From Spirochaetales bacterium (GTDB lineage: Bacteria > Spirochaetota > Spirochaetia > JABMQR01): DNA of 11,870 nucleotides. The notes beneath the pieces are model-generated. The model saw nothing but the letters and a program-made list of their open reading frames with translations. It was not told the origin of the DNA and did not search any database. How positions within the stretch are numbered: the stretch's first letter is position 1; each line of letters opens with the position of its first letter. Positions 1 through 8,160 of this stretch are shown one piece after another. A program made the translations under genes and the position numbers. The stretch spans positions 1 through 11,870 of the forward strand of contig JAGLNY010000234.1 of assembly GCA_023139255.1 (NCBI GenBank), given 5' to 3'.

Positions 1-675
1 ATTATTATGGATGGTAACGGCCGTTGGGCTGCATCACATAATTCATTAAGGTCTACTGGTCACCTGGAAGGATTAAAAACGGCAAAACGTATCATTCAAG
101 CAGCTTCAGATAGAAAAATTCCATTTATTACACTATATGTTTTCTCAACGGAAAACTGGAAAAGAACCGGCCCTGAAATATCTTATCTTATGGGTCTAAT
201 CTCTACATATATTAAGAAAGAGTATCCATTTTACAAACAAGAGAATATACGGATTTTACATACAGGAAGTCATGAAAATCTGCCGACTTCAGTTATCAGG
301 AATTTAAAGAATGCAGTTTCCTATACATCCGGGCATACAGGATTAACCGTTTGTCTTGCAATAAATTATGGCGGAAGGAACGAAATACTTCGTGCAATAG
401 GAAAATACTGTGCCAGCAAACATCACATCCAGGATATAATTCCTAAAGAAAAGGATTTCTGTCAATTTCTGGATAATCCTGGAATTCCTGACCCGGATTT
501 AATAATCAGGACTGCAGGAGAAAAACGCCTGAGTAATTTTCTTCTTTGGCAAAGTGCCTATTCAGAGTTTTTTTTTAGTGATAAACTGTGGCCTGACTGG
601 ACAGCAAATGATCTTGATAATGCCTTGATGGAATTCAGTAAGAGAAAAAGACGATTTGGGGGAGTACAAAAGTGA
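1..675 (+). CDS. uppS: Undecaprenyl diphosphate synthase (5'-partial)
   Basis: Cis-prenyltransferase that adds isopentenyl diphosphate units to farnesyl diphosphate, giving the C55 lipid carrier for peptidoglycan and other surface polymers. The frame is open to the first base, so the start lies outside the window; the family is usually about 230-250 residues, and roughly 15-20 N-terminal residues are missing. The window begins with IIMDGNGRWA, which carries the catalytic Asp of the family's MDGNGRWA signature. Further family motifs are GHLEGLK, FSTENW, and near the C-terminus DLIIRTAGEKRLSNFLLW followed by WPDW and RRFGG. The gene ends in TGA inside the GTGA overlap with cdsA, which implies translational coupling. 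In spirochaetes the upstream neighbours are usually frr, tsf and rpsB, but they cannot be seen here. The family assignment is secure. Confidence 0.96.
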   Translation: MIMDGNGRWAASHNSLRSTGHLEGLKTAKRIIQAASDRKIPFITLYVFSTENWKRTGPEISYLMGLISTYIKKEYPFYKQENIRILHTGSHENLPTSVIRNLKNAVSYTSGHTGLTVCLAINYGGRNEILRAIGKYCASKHHIQDIIPKEKDFCQFLDNPGIPDPDLIIRTAGEKRLSNFLLWQSAYSEFFFSDKLWPDWTANDLDNALMEFSKRKRRFGGVQK

Positions 676-1520
676 ACACTGTATTCAAACGTATTCTAAT
701 GACTATTATTGGTGTTCCTCTTATGTTGGGAATTGTTTTTTTTCTTGATCATATTAATTTTCTGGCTTTAATGATTGTTGTTTCTGCTTTTACAATTCTC
801 GGTTCTTATGAACTTAAAAGTCTTATTTCTGGAGGGGTATCTACTGATTTACCTATGCCACCCTGGCTGACTGTTCTTATTCTACTGGCTGCACATAGTG
901 AAATTTTTTATTTCCCGGAACTTCCATTATTAATGATTACATCAATTTTATTAATTTCAGCAATCTGTATAACAGAAATTTTCAGCGGTTATGCGGATAA
1001 TTTTAAAGGGTCAGTACGACGACTGACCTCACATATGCTCATACTATTTTATCCTTCGCTATTTGTGACATTTATCATAAAAATTTCTTCTCTGGAACAT
1101 GCCGGTTGGTTCCTCATGTTGGTATTTCTACTTATTTTTTCTAATGATGTATTTGCTTATGTTTTTGGCATGCTGCTTGGCGGTTCTTCAAGAAATCTTT
1201 TTAAGGCAAGCCCAAAAAAGAGTTTAGCTGGATTTGTCGGCGGTTTACTGATGACCATCATAATAGGATATATATACATCCTGATAATCCCTGATATTAA
1301 CCAGAAAGAGAATCTGTTTTCTTTTGGAATACTTTTCTTCATCATTTCAATATCAGCTAATATTGGAGATTTAGTTGTATCTGTTATCAAAAGATCCGCT
1401 CAGGTAAAAGACTCTGGAGCTTTAATACCCGGACGCGGGGGGATTCTTGATACTATGGATTCCATTGTTTTCAGTGTCCCGTTTTTTTATTTATATTTAA
1501 TATTATTTATACAGGTTTAA
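672..1520 (+). CDS. cdsA: Phosphatidate cytidylyltransferase (CDP-diglyceride synthase)
   Basis: Integral inner-membrane enzyme that condenses CTP and phosphatidic acid to CDP-diacylglycerol, the branch point of bacterial phospholipid synthesis. The protein has 282 residues and is hydrophobic throughout, with about seven to eight likely membrane segments. The CDS signature is near the C-terminus (residues 237-263): S237, K240-R241, K246-D247, PGRGG 253-257, D260 and D263. Two positions differ from the classical pattern: the usual His before GG is Arg255, and the usual Arg after the first Asp of the last pair is Thr261. The acidic residues are kept, so I expect an active enzyme. The start is GTG at 672, overlapping the uppS stop, with a GGGGGAG ribosome site at 658-664 seven bases upstream. 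It lies three bases ahead of dxr in the same operon. Confidence 0.94.
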   Translation: MNTVFKRILMTIIGVPLMLGIVFFLDHINFLALMIVVSAFTILGSYELKSLISGGVSTDLPMPPWLTVLILLAAHSEIFYFPELPLLMITSILLISAICITEIFSGYADNFKGSVRRLTSHMLILFYPSLFVTFIIKISSLEHAGWFLMLVFLLIFSNDVFAYVFGMLLGGSSRNLFKASPKKSLAGFVGGLLMTIIIGYIYILIIPDINQKENLFSFGILFFIISISANIGDLVVSVIKRSAQVKDSGALIPGRGGILDTMDSIVFSVPFFYLYLILFIQV

Positions 1521-1523
1521 TAC

Positions 1524-2654
1524 ATGCAGAAAAAAATAATAATTTTGGGATGTACCGGTTCAATCGGCAGCAACGCCCTTCAGGCAATATCCCTTCACTC
1601 CGACAAATTCTCAATCGCTGGTATTTCAGCAAATACAAATGAGCAGGAACTTCTGAATATTAAAAAAAGATTTAAGGTTCCTGCAGCAGCACTTTCAGGT
1701 AAGGTGCCAACTAATAATTCAGAAATTGTATTCTCCGGTAGAAATGGTTTGCTTGAGATGATCGAATCAACTAATGCTGATATTGTCTTAAACGGTATTT
1801 CTGGTGCTTCAGGTCTACAACCATCTATTACAGCATTAGAATCAGGCAAGGATCTGGTGCTTGCCAATAAAGAGACCGTCGTAATGGCAAATTCTCTTAT
1901 TTTCGACCTGGCTGAAAAAAACAATCGATCAATCATACCTGTGGATTCAGAACATTCAGCAATTTTACAACTTATCCGATTTAGACCAGATAAGCACCTG
2001 AATAAGATTATCCTTACTGCTTCGGGCGGACCCTTCAGAAATACTCCAAAAGAGTTGCTTCCAACCATTACTCCTGAAGATGCTGTTAAACATCCTACAT
2101 GGAGTATGGGGAAAAAAATATCAATAGATTCTGCTACTTTAGCAAATAAGGGACTGGAAGTTATTGAAACTCATATGTTTTTCAATACTCCCCCGGAAAA
2201 AATTGACGTTTTAATTCACCCTCAAAGTATTATTCATTCCATGATTTCTACCACAGATGGGAGTATATTTGCTCAATTAAGCAGTACAGATATGAAAATC
2301 CCAATCACAAACGCACTCATGTTCCCTGATATTTCAGAAAAATCATTTCAACCATTCGATTTATCTGGGTTAACCTTAACATTTGAAAACCCCGATAGGG
2401 AAAAATTCCCTATGCTTAATTTTGCCTATCAGGCTTTAGCTGCAAAAGGGGCATATTTAATTGCATATAATGCGGTTAATGAAGTAGCGGTTGAGAATTT
2501 TATAAAGAGGAAAATTAAATTTACTGACATTCCTATCCTAACATCGAAAATACTTCAGCTGGATTGGACCTCAGCGCTAGTTACTTTCAATGATGTTTTT
2601 TCTTTTGACAATGAGATCAGGATAAAAAGTAAGGAGATGCTTAAAACCCTATGA
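1524..2654 (+). CDS. dxr: 1-deoxy-D-xylulose 5-phosphate reductoisomerase
   Basis: Second enzyme of the MEP isoprenoid pathway: it isomerises and reduces DXP to 2-C-methyl-D-erythritol 4-phosphate using NADPH and a divalent metal. It is the target of fosmidomycin. Visible motifs are the NADPH loop GCTGSIG (9-15), ANKET (114-118), the metal ligands D141 and E143 in VDSEHSA, the third ligand E212 in NKGLEVIE, the flexible substrate loop HPTWSMG (190-196), and HPQSIIHSM (232-240). The length of 376 residues is slightly short of the usual 380-400 but complete. The ATG at 1524 follows the cdsA stop by three bases; the Shine-Dalgarno is weak (AGG at 1513-1515), so coupling to cdsA is likely. The stop overlaps the rseP start as ATGA. 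Its product ultimately supplies the prenyl units used by UppS, encoded two genes upstream. Confidence 0.97.
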   Translation: MQKKIIILGCTGSIGSNALQAISLHSDKFSIAGISANTNEQELLNIKKRFKVPAAALSGKVPTNNSEIVFSGRNGLLEMIESTNADIVLNGISGASGLQPSITALESGKDLVLANKETVVMANSLIFDLAEKNNRSIIPVDSEHSAILQLIRFRPDKHLNKIILTASGGPFRNTPKELLPTITPEDAVKHPTWSMGKKISIDSATLANKGLEVIETHMFFNTPPEKIDVLIHPQSIIHSMISTTDGSIFAQLSSTDMKIPITNALMFPDISEKSFQPFDLSGLTLTFENPDREKFPMLNFAYQALAAKGAYLIAYNAVNEVAVENFIKRKIKFTDIPILTSKILQLDWTSALVTFNDVFSFDNEIRIKSKEMLKTL

Positions 2655-4018
2655 TTTTATGGACAATTTTTTTAGGTTTGTTTGGGTTGGGCATTATTAT
2701 TATTGTTCACGAATTAGGTCATCTTATTGCTGCAAGATTATCAGGAATCGAAGTAGAAGCATTCGCTGTCGGTTGGGGAAAAAGTCTGAAATCGTTTTAT
2801 TACAAAAATACAGAATACAGAATTAATATTTTCCCTGTCGGCGGTTACTGTAAAATGAAAGGTGAAGATGATTTCCGCAAGGCAATTGAGAACAAGTACT
2901 CTGTTTTCCCAAAGAAACCTGGCTCTATTTTCTCAGTTTCACCAGTAAAACGTTTTGTCACCTATGCTGCCGGCCCTTTTTTTAATTTTATTTTTGCAAT
3001 AATTCTATTTTCACTAGTTTGGGCAATCGGATATGAAACGCAAACATACTCAAATAAAATTGTCCTTTCATCAGAATACTCAAATATATTGGGAAATGGT
3101 TTAAAACCTGCTGATACGGCGGGACTTCAGTCAGGGGATATAATTATTTCGATTAATAATCAGGAAATTAATAATTTCTCAGATATTCAGAATGCCCTGC
3201 TTACTACGGGTGGAAAAACTATACCTATATCTTTTATACGAAATGATACTACCTATACCTCAAAAATAACACCAGAAATTGACCTTTCAAGTGGAATGGG
3301 TATCCTTGGTATTTATGCATGGATTGAACCAATTGTAACTGCAGTTCCCGAAGCTTCACCAGAACAAGTTGCTGGTTTTAAGATTGGTGATAAAATCATT
3401 TCAATTAATAACAAAACTGTAACACATGTTCTTGATATGTATGAAGAACTATTAAACAATACAGGTATCGCAACTATACAAGTTCAACGTGAAGGTGTTG
3501 TGGAAACTCTGCAGTTTGTCCCTGAATACACTGAGGAAGGACAAATACTTCTTCAACTTGGGTTCCCCTCTTCTTCCGAATCACACAAAGCAACTGATTT
3601 CTTTGATGCAATTAAAAAAGGGACTATAGAGGCTGTATCCACTTTCAGTCTGGCAATCCAAAGCATCCGGATGATTTTTAAGGGATTAAATCTGAAAGAA
3701 GCGATGGCAGGTCCTATTAAAATCACTTATCTGGTTGGTGAAGCAACCGCAGCTGGATTTAGACAAAGTTTTTTAACAGGTATAAGAACATTATTACAGT
3801 TGCTTGGGTTTGTTAGTGTTGCATTGAGTTTTGCAAACTTGCTTCCAATTCCAGCACTTGACGGCGGCCAGATGGTTCTATCAGCAGCAGAAGCTATAAC
3901 CAGAAGACAAATATCCCCAGGAAAGTATTATATTCTCCAAATAATTGGTTTTACGATCCTGTTTACAATTTTGATATTAACAGTTTTTAATGATATTCGC
4001 TTTTTTCTTAAATTCTGA
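2651..4018 (+). CDS. rseP: RseP-type intramembrane site-2 zinc metalloprotease
   Basis: Membrane-embedded M50 protease that cuts single-span proteins within the bilayer; in E. coli and B. subtilis the homologues degrade anti-sigma factors and signal-peptide remnants. The protein has 455 residues, close to E. coli RseP. The zinc motif HELGH is at residues 20-24 in the first membrane segment. The third ligand motif NLLPIPALDGG is at 396-406, with Asp404. Between them lie two PDZ-like domains, marked by GLQSGDIIISINNQ (about 158-171) and GFKIGDKIISINNK (about 242-255). A final hydrophobic segment precedes the C-terminus. The ATG overlaps the dxr stop; an AAGGAG at 2631-2636 is 14 bases upstream, which is far, so coupling from dxr probably matters. 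The substrate cannot be told from this window. No terminator is visible after the stop. Confidence 0.95.
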   Translation: MILWTIFLGLFGLGIIIIVHELGHLIAARLSGIEVEAFAVGWGKSLKSFYYKNTEYRINIFPVGGYCKMKGEDDFRKAIENKYSVFPKKPGSIFSVSPVKRFVTYAAGPFFNFIFAIILFSLVWAIGYETQTYSNKIVLSSEYSNILGNGLKPADTAGLQSGDIIISINNQEINNFSDIQNALLTTGGKTIPISFIRNDTTYTSKITPEIDLSSGMGILGIYAWIEPIVTAVPEASPEQVAGFKIGDKIISINNKTVTHVLDMYEELLNNTGIATIQVQREGVVETLQFVPEYTEEGQILLQLGFPSSSESHKATDFFDAIKKGTIEAVSTFSLAIQSIRMIFKGLNLKEAMAGPIKITYLVGEATAAGFRQSFLTGIRTLLQLLGFVSVALSFANLLPIPALDGGQMVLSAAEAITRRQISPGKYYILQIIGFTILFTILILTVFNDIRFFLKF

Positions 4019-4037
4019 AACGATAACGAACCGGCTC

Positions 4038-5390
4038 TTAATATTTTACACCTTTTGCCAGTGATTCAAATCGTGTAAATCTTGGTATAAATACAAGTTT
4101 ACACGTACCTATCGGTCCGTTTCTCTGTTTTGCAAGTATCAAATTAATCTCAATTGTGGCTTTCGCATTATGTTCGAGTTCTTTGTCTGTCTCACGTTCT
4201 TTATGAATGAACATAACAACATCAGCATCCTGTTCTATTGATCCTGATTCCCGTAGATCTGCAAGAGTTGGTTCTTTTCCCTCAGACTGTCGACCAACCT
4301 GTGATAAAGCAATAATTGGAATATCGAGTTCCCTTGCTAATGATTTTAAGGACCGGGAAATCTCGGCTACCTGTTCATGTCTTGGAATGTTGTTTTTATT
4401 ATCTGACCCGATCAGGCCAATATAATCTATAAATATAGCTCTAATATTTTCATTCTTTTTCATTCTTCTGGCCTGGGCCCTTAATGCAAGCAATTTTATA
4501 TTTGGCGTATCCTCAATATATAAAGGAGCCTCATATAATCGGCCTGCAGCCTCAGTTAGTTTACTAAAATCAGAGTGTTTAAGCATTCCATTTCTAATCC
4601 TGCTGGAATCAATTTTTGCTTCAGCCGAAAGCAATCGCTGCATTAATGATTTACCGGACATTTCAAGAGTGAAAAATCCAACAGGGATTTTTTTATGAAC
4701 AGACATATAAGATGCCATGGTAAGTGCCAGTGCGGTTTTACCTACAGAGGGTCTTGCACCTATTACAATATATTCTGAATCCTGGAACCCGCTTGTAAAT
4801 TGGTCCAACTCAGAAAAACCGGTAGGAACACCAGTATAATCACCACCAGCATGAAACAATTTCTCAATAATATTGACTGTTTCAGTAACAATAGTATCTG
4901 CTTTCTGATACTGTTGTGCCATATTGGAATTATCCATGATATCAAATATTCTTTTTTCTGCTTCTGCGATAATTTCCTGAGTATCCTCAGATTCGTCGTA
5001 AGCTTTAGCAGTTAACTCACTGGTAATTTGTATAAGTTTTCGTCTAAACCCATTATTTCGGATAATTCTGGAATAATACTCTACATTTGAGGTTGTTGGT
5101 ACGTCTGAGGTTAACGACGCTATATAAGGGGGGCCGCCGGCACGATCCAGGTTGTCACGTTGTTTTAAATTTTCTATTAAAGATATTAAATCTACAGCAT
5201 CATCACTATTTGACAAATGCTGTATAGACTCAAAAATAAGTACATGTGAAGTTTTATAAAAATCTTCAGGCCGGAGTATCTCCAGTGCTTTTTCCAGCGC
5301 CTCTTCAGAAAGAAGCACTGCTCCCAAAACCACTCTTTCAACATCCTCATTATGAGGCGGGACTCTGCCGAAATCACCGGCCTGTGCCAT
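4038..5390 (-). CDS. dnaB: Replicative DNA helicase DnaB
   Basis: Hexameric 5'-3' helicase that opens the replication fork and recruits primase. The 450-residue protein has the DnaB N-terminal domain (about 10-115), a linker, and a RecA-like C-terminal ATPase. Walker A is GARPSVGKT (211-219), the H1a motif is FFTLEMS (239-245), Walker B is IDYIGLI (321-327), the sensor region LSQVGRQ is at 362-368, DLRESGSIEQDAD is at 378-390, and the arginine-finger loop KQRNGPIGT is at 421-429. The stretch between LSQ and DLRESG is about five residues shorter than in E. coli, which I think is a lineage trait. There is no intein. The ATG lies three bases after the rplI stop, with a modest AAGAG site (5397-5401) six bases upstream. 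It is the last gene of the - strand operon and converges on rseP. Confidence 0.97.
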   Translation of the reverse strand: MAQAGDFGRVPPHNEDVERVVLGAVLLSEEALEKALEILRPEDFYKTSHVLIFESIQHLSNSDDAVDLISLIENLKQRDNLDRAGGPPYIASLTSDVPTTSNVEYYSRIIRNNGFRRKLIQITSELTAKAYDESEDTQEIIAEAEKRIFDIMDNSNMAQQYQKADTIVTETVNIIEKLFHAGGDYTGVPTGFSELDQFTSGFQDSEYIVIGARPSVGKTALALTMASYMSVHKKIPVGFFTLEMSGKSLMQRLLSAEAKIDSSRIRNGMLKHSDFSKLTEAAGRLYEAPLYIEDTPNIKLLALRAQARRMKKNENIRAIFIDYIGLIGSDNKNNIPRHEQVAEISRSLKSLARELDIPIIALSQVGRQSEGKEPTLADLRESGSIEQDADVVMFIHKERETDKELEHNAKATIEINLILAKQRNGPIGTCKLVFIPRFTRFESLAKGVKY

Positions 5391-5393
5391 ATG

Positions 5394-6032
5394 CTACTCT
5401 TGTTCCTCTTTTTCGGAAACTGTTTCCACCACATCATCAACAGAATCAGCTTCTATCTCATTGATTGCGTCCTTATCATCATCTTCCATTAAAGGTTCAT
5501 CTTCGTCTTCGTCAAATTCAGACTTAACTTCAACTACTGCTGCACGTGATGCCGCTGCATCCTCTTTTTCTTTAATTTCAGCAAGTCTTTCATTAACTAC
5601 GATAATTTTCAGATCAGCTGTTTCGTTCTCATACAACCTGACTTTAACAGAATAGTTGCCAACCATTTTTATAGTATGTGATGGAACATCAAGCTTTTTC
5701 TTCTCTATGTGCAGACCTTCTTTAGAAAGAGCCTCAACAATTGTAGCACTAGTGACTGCTCCAAACAATTTCCCTGAATCGCCAGCTGAAACCTTGATTT
5801 CAAGAGAAAGTTCCTCAATTTTTTCCTTAACTGAAAGCGCATCTTTTCGCTTTTCTTCTTTTCTTTTTGCAATTGCTAATGCTTTGCTTTTCAATTCAGC
5901 AAAATTCATATTGTTATGAGAAACAGCAATTTTTTTAGGTATAAGATAATTTCTGGCATATCCATCAGCAACAACACAAATATCGCCCTCTTCACCCAGA
6001 TTATACACATCTTGTTTAAGTATGATTTTCAT
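5394..6032 (-). CDS. rplI: 50S ribosomal protein L9 with acidic C-terminal extension
   Basis: Large-subunit protein that binds 23S rRNA near the L1 stalk and helps keep the reading frame. The N-terminal domain matches the L9 signature (G13, G16, V21, G24-Y25, N28-Y29-L30). It is followed by the long charged connecting helix (about 42-75) and the C-terminal RNA-binding domain, which ends near residue 148 (KIIVVNE). Typical L9 is about 150 residues; this one has 212. The extra 64 residues are strongly acidic and low in complexity (runs of Asp/Glu at 172-187 and 207-212), and probably disordered. A good GAAGGAG site (- strand of 6040-6046) sits seven bases before the ATG. That site is embedded in the last codons of the upstream membrane-protein gene, which overlaps rplI by 17 bases. 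Confidence 0.96.
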   Translation of the reverse strand: MKIILKQDVYNLGEEGDICVVADGYARNYLIPKKIAVSHNNMNFAELKSKALAIAKRKEEKRKDALSVKEKIEELSLEIKVSAGDSGKLFGAVTSATIVEALSKEGLHIEKKKLDVPSHTIKMVGNYSVKVRLYENETADLKIIVVNERLAEIKEKEDAAASRAAVVEVKSEFDEDEDEPLMEDDDKDAINEIEADSVDDVVETVSEKEEQE

Positions 6033-6990
6033 CTAAATTCTCCTTCACTTTAATCCTGTATTTTATCCAATATTCCGAAATTCCCAATACAGGAATTACT
6101 ATTAGCATAATAACATTTATTACCGGTATTAAAAGCAATAATATGGAAAAGAGAATCCAACTTAATGGATTCAAACGAATTCCCTTTTTTTTGCCTAAAT
6201 ACATTATAATAGAAATCCCTGCAGTACCATATACCATTAGTAGAACTAACGCTGCATTCCAAACAAGAATCCCTGTAATTCCCAACCCAATAATTAAATC
6301 AAGGAATGCTATAAGCCATGCTGCAATAAAAGGCCATAGCAATAGGTCAGGAACCTTGAACCAATGTAAAAAAGTAACTCGACTGCCTGATTTTCTGTTG
6401 CAAATCATCTCACTCACGAGAATTCCAAGACCGGTCAGAAAATACCAAACCGGTAAAAAAGAACTCTTAATTATTCTCACTGATAATGAAAATAAAAGGG
6501 TAATGGAATTACCATCAATATCACCATATCCACTAAATTTAAGTACTTCCTGAAAAATACTATAATAAAATTCAATTACACGCTGTGCAGCTTCACTCTC
6601 ACCCTCAAACAAGACTACCAGATAAGCTCCAATACATCCAGGAACAATTCCAGCAAATAAAAACCTATATAATTTTCTTAACTGCATTGGTAAATAGTAG
6701 AATATAACACCAATCAATAAAGCTCCAGGATAGAACATCCCGATTACTGCAATTAGGATATCAGTGCTTTCCAGATCTATTCGAATATACCCAATACTAT
6801 CCCAAAGAATAATTCCCAGTAAAACTGCTATGGATGATGCAAAAAATATTTTACCAGGATATTTTCTTTGCAACAGGTGAAGCGGTACTATACTGAACAC
6901 ATATAAAACACCCAACCTTGACAATAAAACCGCTGCAAAAATATATACAATTAGTTTATAGTATGTATGATTTTTAAGCTCAATCAGCAA
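6016..6990 (-). CDS. DUF2232 (YybS-like) polytopic membrane protein
   Basis: I recognise this as a DUF2232/YybS-like membrane protein mainly from its position between rpsR and rplI-dnaB and its general character; its function is unknown. It has 324 residues and about eight hydrophobic segments, roughly at 12-36, 48-66, 76-100, 108-128, 162-195, 215-237, 241-265 and 278-303. The conserved-looking part is at the C-terminal end: FKVPDLLLWPF (211-221) and a WNAALVLLMVYGTAGISI stretch (244-261). The start is TTG at 6990. It is the earliest possible start because the rpsR stop, nine bases upstream, is in the same frame; the ribosome site is weak (AGAAGAAG inside the rpsR end). The next in-frame ATG would delete 84 residues. 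The 3' end overlaps rplI by 17 bases. A link to ribosome or replication genes is by context only. Confidence 0.82.
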   Translation of the reverse strand: MLIELKNHTYYKLIVYIFAAVLLSRLGVLYVFSIVPLHLLQRKYPGKIFFASSIAVLLGIILWDSIGYIRIDLESTDILIAVIGMFYPGALLIGVIFYYLPMQLRKLYRFLFAGIVPGCIGAYLVVLFEGESEAAQRVIEFYYSIFQEVLKFSGYGDIDGNSITLLFSLSVRIIKSSFLPVWYFLTGLGILVSEMICNRKSGSRVTFLHWFKVPDLLLWPFIAAWLIAFLDLIIGLGITGILVWNAALVLLMVYGTAGISIIMYLGKKKGIRLNPLSWILFSILLLLIPVINVIMLIVIPVLGISEYWIKYRIKVKENLDENHT

Positions 6991-6996
6991 TTTCGT

Positions 6997-7368
6997 TTAC
7001 TTCTTCTCAAATGGTATATATGCAAGAACACGTGCTCTTTTAATTTCTGTCGCAAGAGTTCTTTGGTGCTTTGCACAAGTACCGGTGATTCTTCTTGGTA
7101 AAATTTTTCCTCTATCAGTAACAAATCTTCGCAAGGTCTCAAATTCCTTGTAATTGGCAACTATTTTCTGCGTACAAAATCTACAGACTTTTTTTCTGAA
7201 CATCCCGCCGCGTCTTTGTCCTCCTGAGGGTCTTCTACGGTCTCCTCCTCCACGGTTTCTATTATCCCGGTCTGAAGATCTGTAATTGTTTTGACTGACA
7301 AACGGTTTCTTTTCTGTTTTTGTATTAGTTTCTGTACTTGTACTCACTGGTTTTGTATCTTCACTCAT
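6997..7368 (-). CDS. rpsR: 30S ribosomal protein S18, zinc-type, with N-terminal extension
   Basis: Small-subunit protein that binds 16S rRNA as a heterodimer with S6. The S18 core is residues 56-123 and includes GKILPRRITGTCAKHQR (87-103). It carries Cys62, Cys65, Cys98 and His101, the C-x2-C plus C-x2-H set of the zinc-binding (C+) form of S18. Ahead of it is an unusual 55-residue head: a Ser/Thr/Lys-rich part (1-25), then an Arg/Gly/Asp-rich part (30-55), likely disordered. S18 is usually 75-100 residues. The ATG is chosen by a GAGGAG site (- strand of 7381-7386), at a long spacing of 12 bases. It follows ssb by 26 bases. The whole extension continues in frame with the core, and no internal start has a clear ribosome site. 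Confidence 0.95.
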   Translation of the reverse strand: MSEDTKPVSTSTETNTKTEKKPFVSQNNYRSSDRDNRNRGGGDRRRPSGGQRRGGMFRKKVCRFCTQKIVANYKEFETLRRFVTDRGKILPRRITGTCAKHQRTLATEIKRARVLAYIPFEKK

Positions 7369-7394
7369 AACTATATTATTCTCCTCACTCCCTT

Positions 7395-7859
7395 CTAAAA
7401 AGGGATATCATCATCAAATTGTTCTGGACCATTAGTTGATAATCCATTATCAGTATTGCGGTTTTGCATATTCTGTGCAGGAGCATCGGTTTCATTTTCT
7501 TTTCTATTCTGCGAAAATTTCCCTGAGCCAGATGCACCGCCTAAAAGTTGTACATTATTTGCAATAACTTCTATCTTGTTTCTGGATTGTCCATCCTGTT
7601 CCCATCTGCTTTGACGCAGCTCTCCGGCAACGGAAACCTGTTTACCTTTTTCCAAATATCTGCTGATTGCCTCTCCTTGTTTACCCCATACAACAATATC
7701 TATGAAGCTGACTTCTTCTTCCCAGTTGTCTCCAGACCTCTTCCTTCTGTTAACAGCCAGTGAAAATTTGCATACAGCAATTCCGGAATTAGTATACCTC
7801 AGTTCCGCGTCTCTCGTGAGCCGCCCAACTAAGACTACCATGTTAATATCGTTAGCCAT
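7395..7859 (-). CDS. ssb: Single-stranded DNA-binding protein
   Basis: Tetrameric ssDNA-binding protein of replication, repair and recombination. The protein has 154 residues. The N-terminal OB-fold covers about residues 5-107, including VVLVGRLTRDAELRYT (8-23), FIDIVVWGKQ (52-61) and the KGKQVSVAGEL strand (71-81). A low-complexity linker rich in Asn, Gln, Gly and Ser follows (108-146), then the acidic tip DDDIPF (149-154), which docks partner proteins. The ATG has a TGGAG site (- strand of 7867-7871) seven bases upstream. It sits 15 bases after rpsF and ahead of rpsR, the standard rpsF-ssb-rpsR arrangement, so it should be co-expressed with the S6 and S18 genes. With dnaB in the same operon, the unit carries two replication-fork proteins. 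Confidence 0.97.
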   Translation of the reverse strand: MANDINMVVLVGRLTRDAELRYTNSGIAVCKFSLAVNRRKRSGDNWEEEVSFIDIVVWGKQGEAISRYLEKGKQVSVAGELRQSRWEQDGQSRNKIEVIANNVQLLGGASGSGKFSQNRKENETDAPAQNMQNRNTDNGLSTNGPEQFDDDIPF

Positions 7860-7874
7860 TGATTTTCTCCAATA

Positions 7875-8156
7875 CTAGATTTCTTTTCGAACAAATAGGA
7901 ACTTAAGTATAGGATTCATCAGAAGACAGTTTTTCTCTATAACTGAAATTACTGCCGGATCGGCTTCCATTTCTATATAGAGATATCTTCCCTTTTGTTC
8001 TTTTTTGATAGGATAAGCAAGAACACGTACCCCAAGATCTTCCTCTTTGAGTATCGTAGCATTTGCATGGGCTAATTCTTTCTTTATTAATTCTTTGCCC
8101 TGTGCGGATAACTCTTCGTCTGAACGAAGAATTATAGTAAATTCATAAGTTCTCAT
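7875..8156 (-). CDS. rpsF: 30S ribosomal protein S6
   Basis: Small-subunit protein that binds the central domain of 16S rRNA together with S18, encoded two genes downstream. The 93-residue protein has the normal length and S6 pattern: MRTYEFTIILR at the start, GVRVLAYPIKKEQKGRYLYI (42-61), and a final LKFLFVRKEI strand. It lacks the long acidic or charged tail seen in some S6 proteins. The ATG is preceded by a strong AAGGAGG (- strand of 8161-8167), four bases upstream. It is the first gene of the - strand operon. A promoter (8212-8240) and a leader that can pair with the Shine-Dalgarno (8161-8204) lie directly upstream, which suggests translational control of the operon, possibly feedback by S6-S18. 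Confidence 0.96.
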   Translation of the reverse strand: MRTYEFTIILRSDEELSAQGKELIKKELAHANATILKEEDLGVRVLAYPIKKEQKGRYLYIEMEADPAVISVIEKNCLLMNPILKFLFVRKEI

Positions 8157-8160
8157 ATCC

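Noticed and set aside
1595..2068. A 157-codon open frame on the - strand inside dxr
   Set aside because: It lies wholly antisense to well-conserved dxr codons, has no recognisable domain, and has no ribosome site that would outweigh the overlap.
4038..5390. A possible intein in dnaB
   Set aside because: The helicase motifs run without a large insertion and the total length is the normal 450 residues.
5461..5919. Two Ser/Phe-rich + strand open frames opposite rplI
   Set aside because: Their composition is what results from reading the complement of Asp/Glu/Lys-rich L9 codons.
6143..6553. A 136-codon open frame on the + strand inside the DUF2232 gene
   Set aside because: It is antisense to a hydrophobic membrane protein in a conserved operon slot; such complements often stay open, and the product shows no family features.
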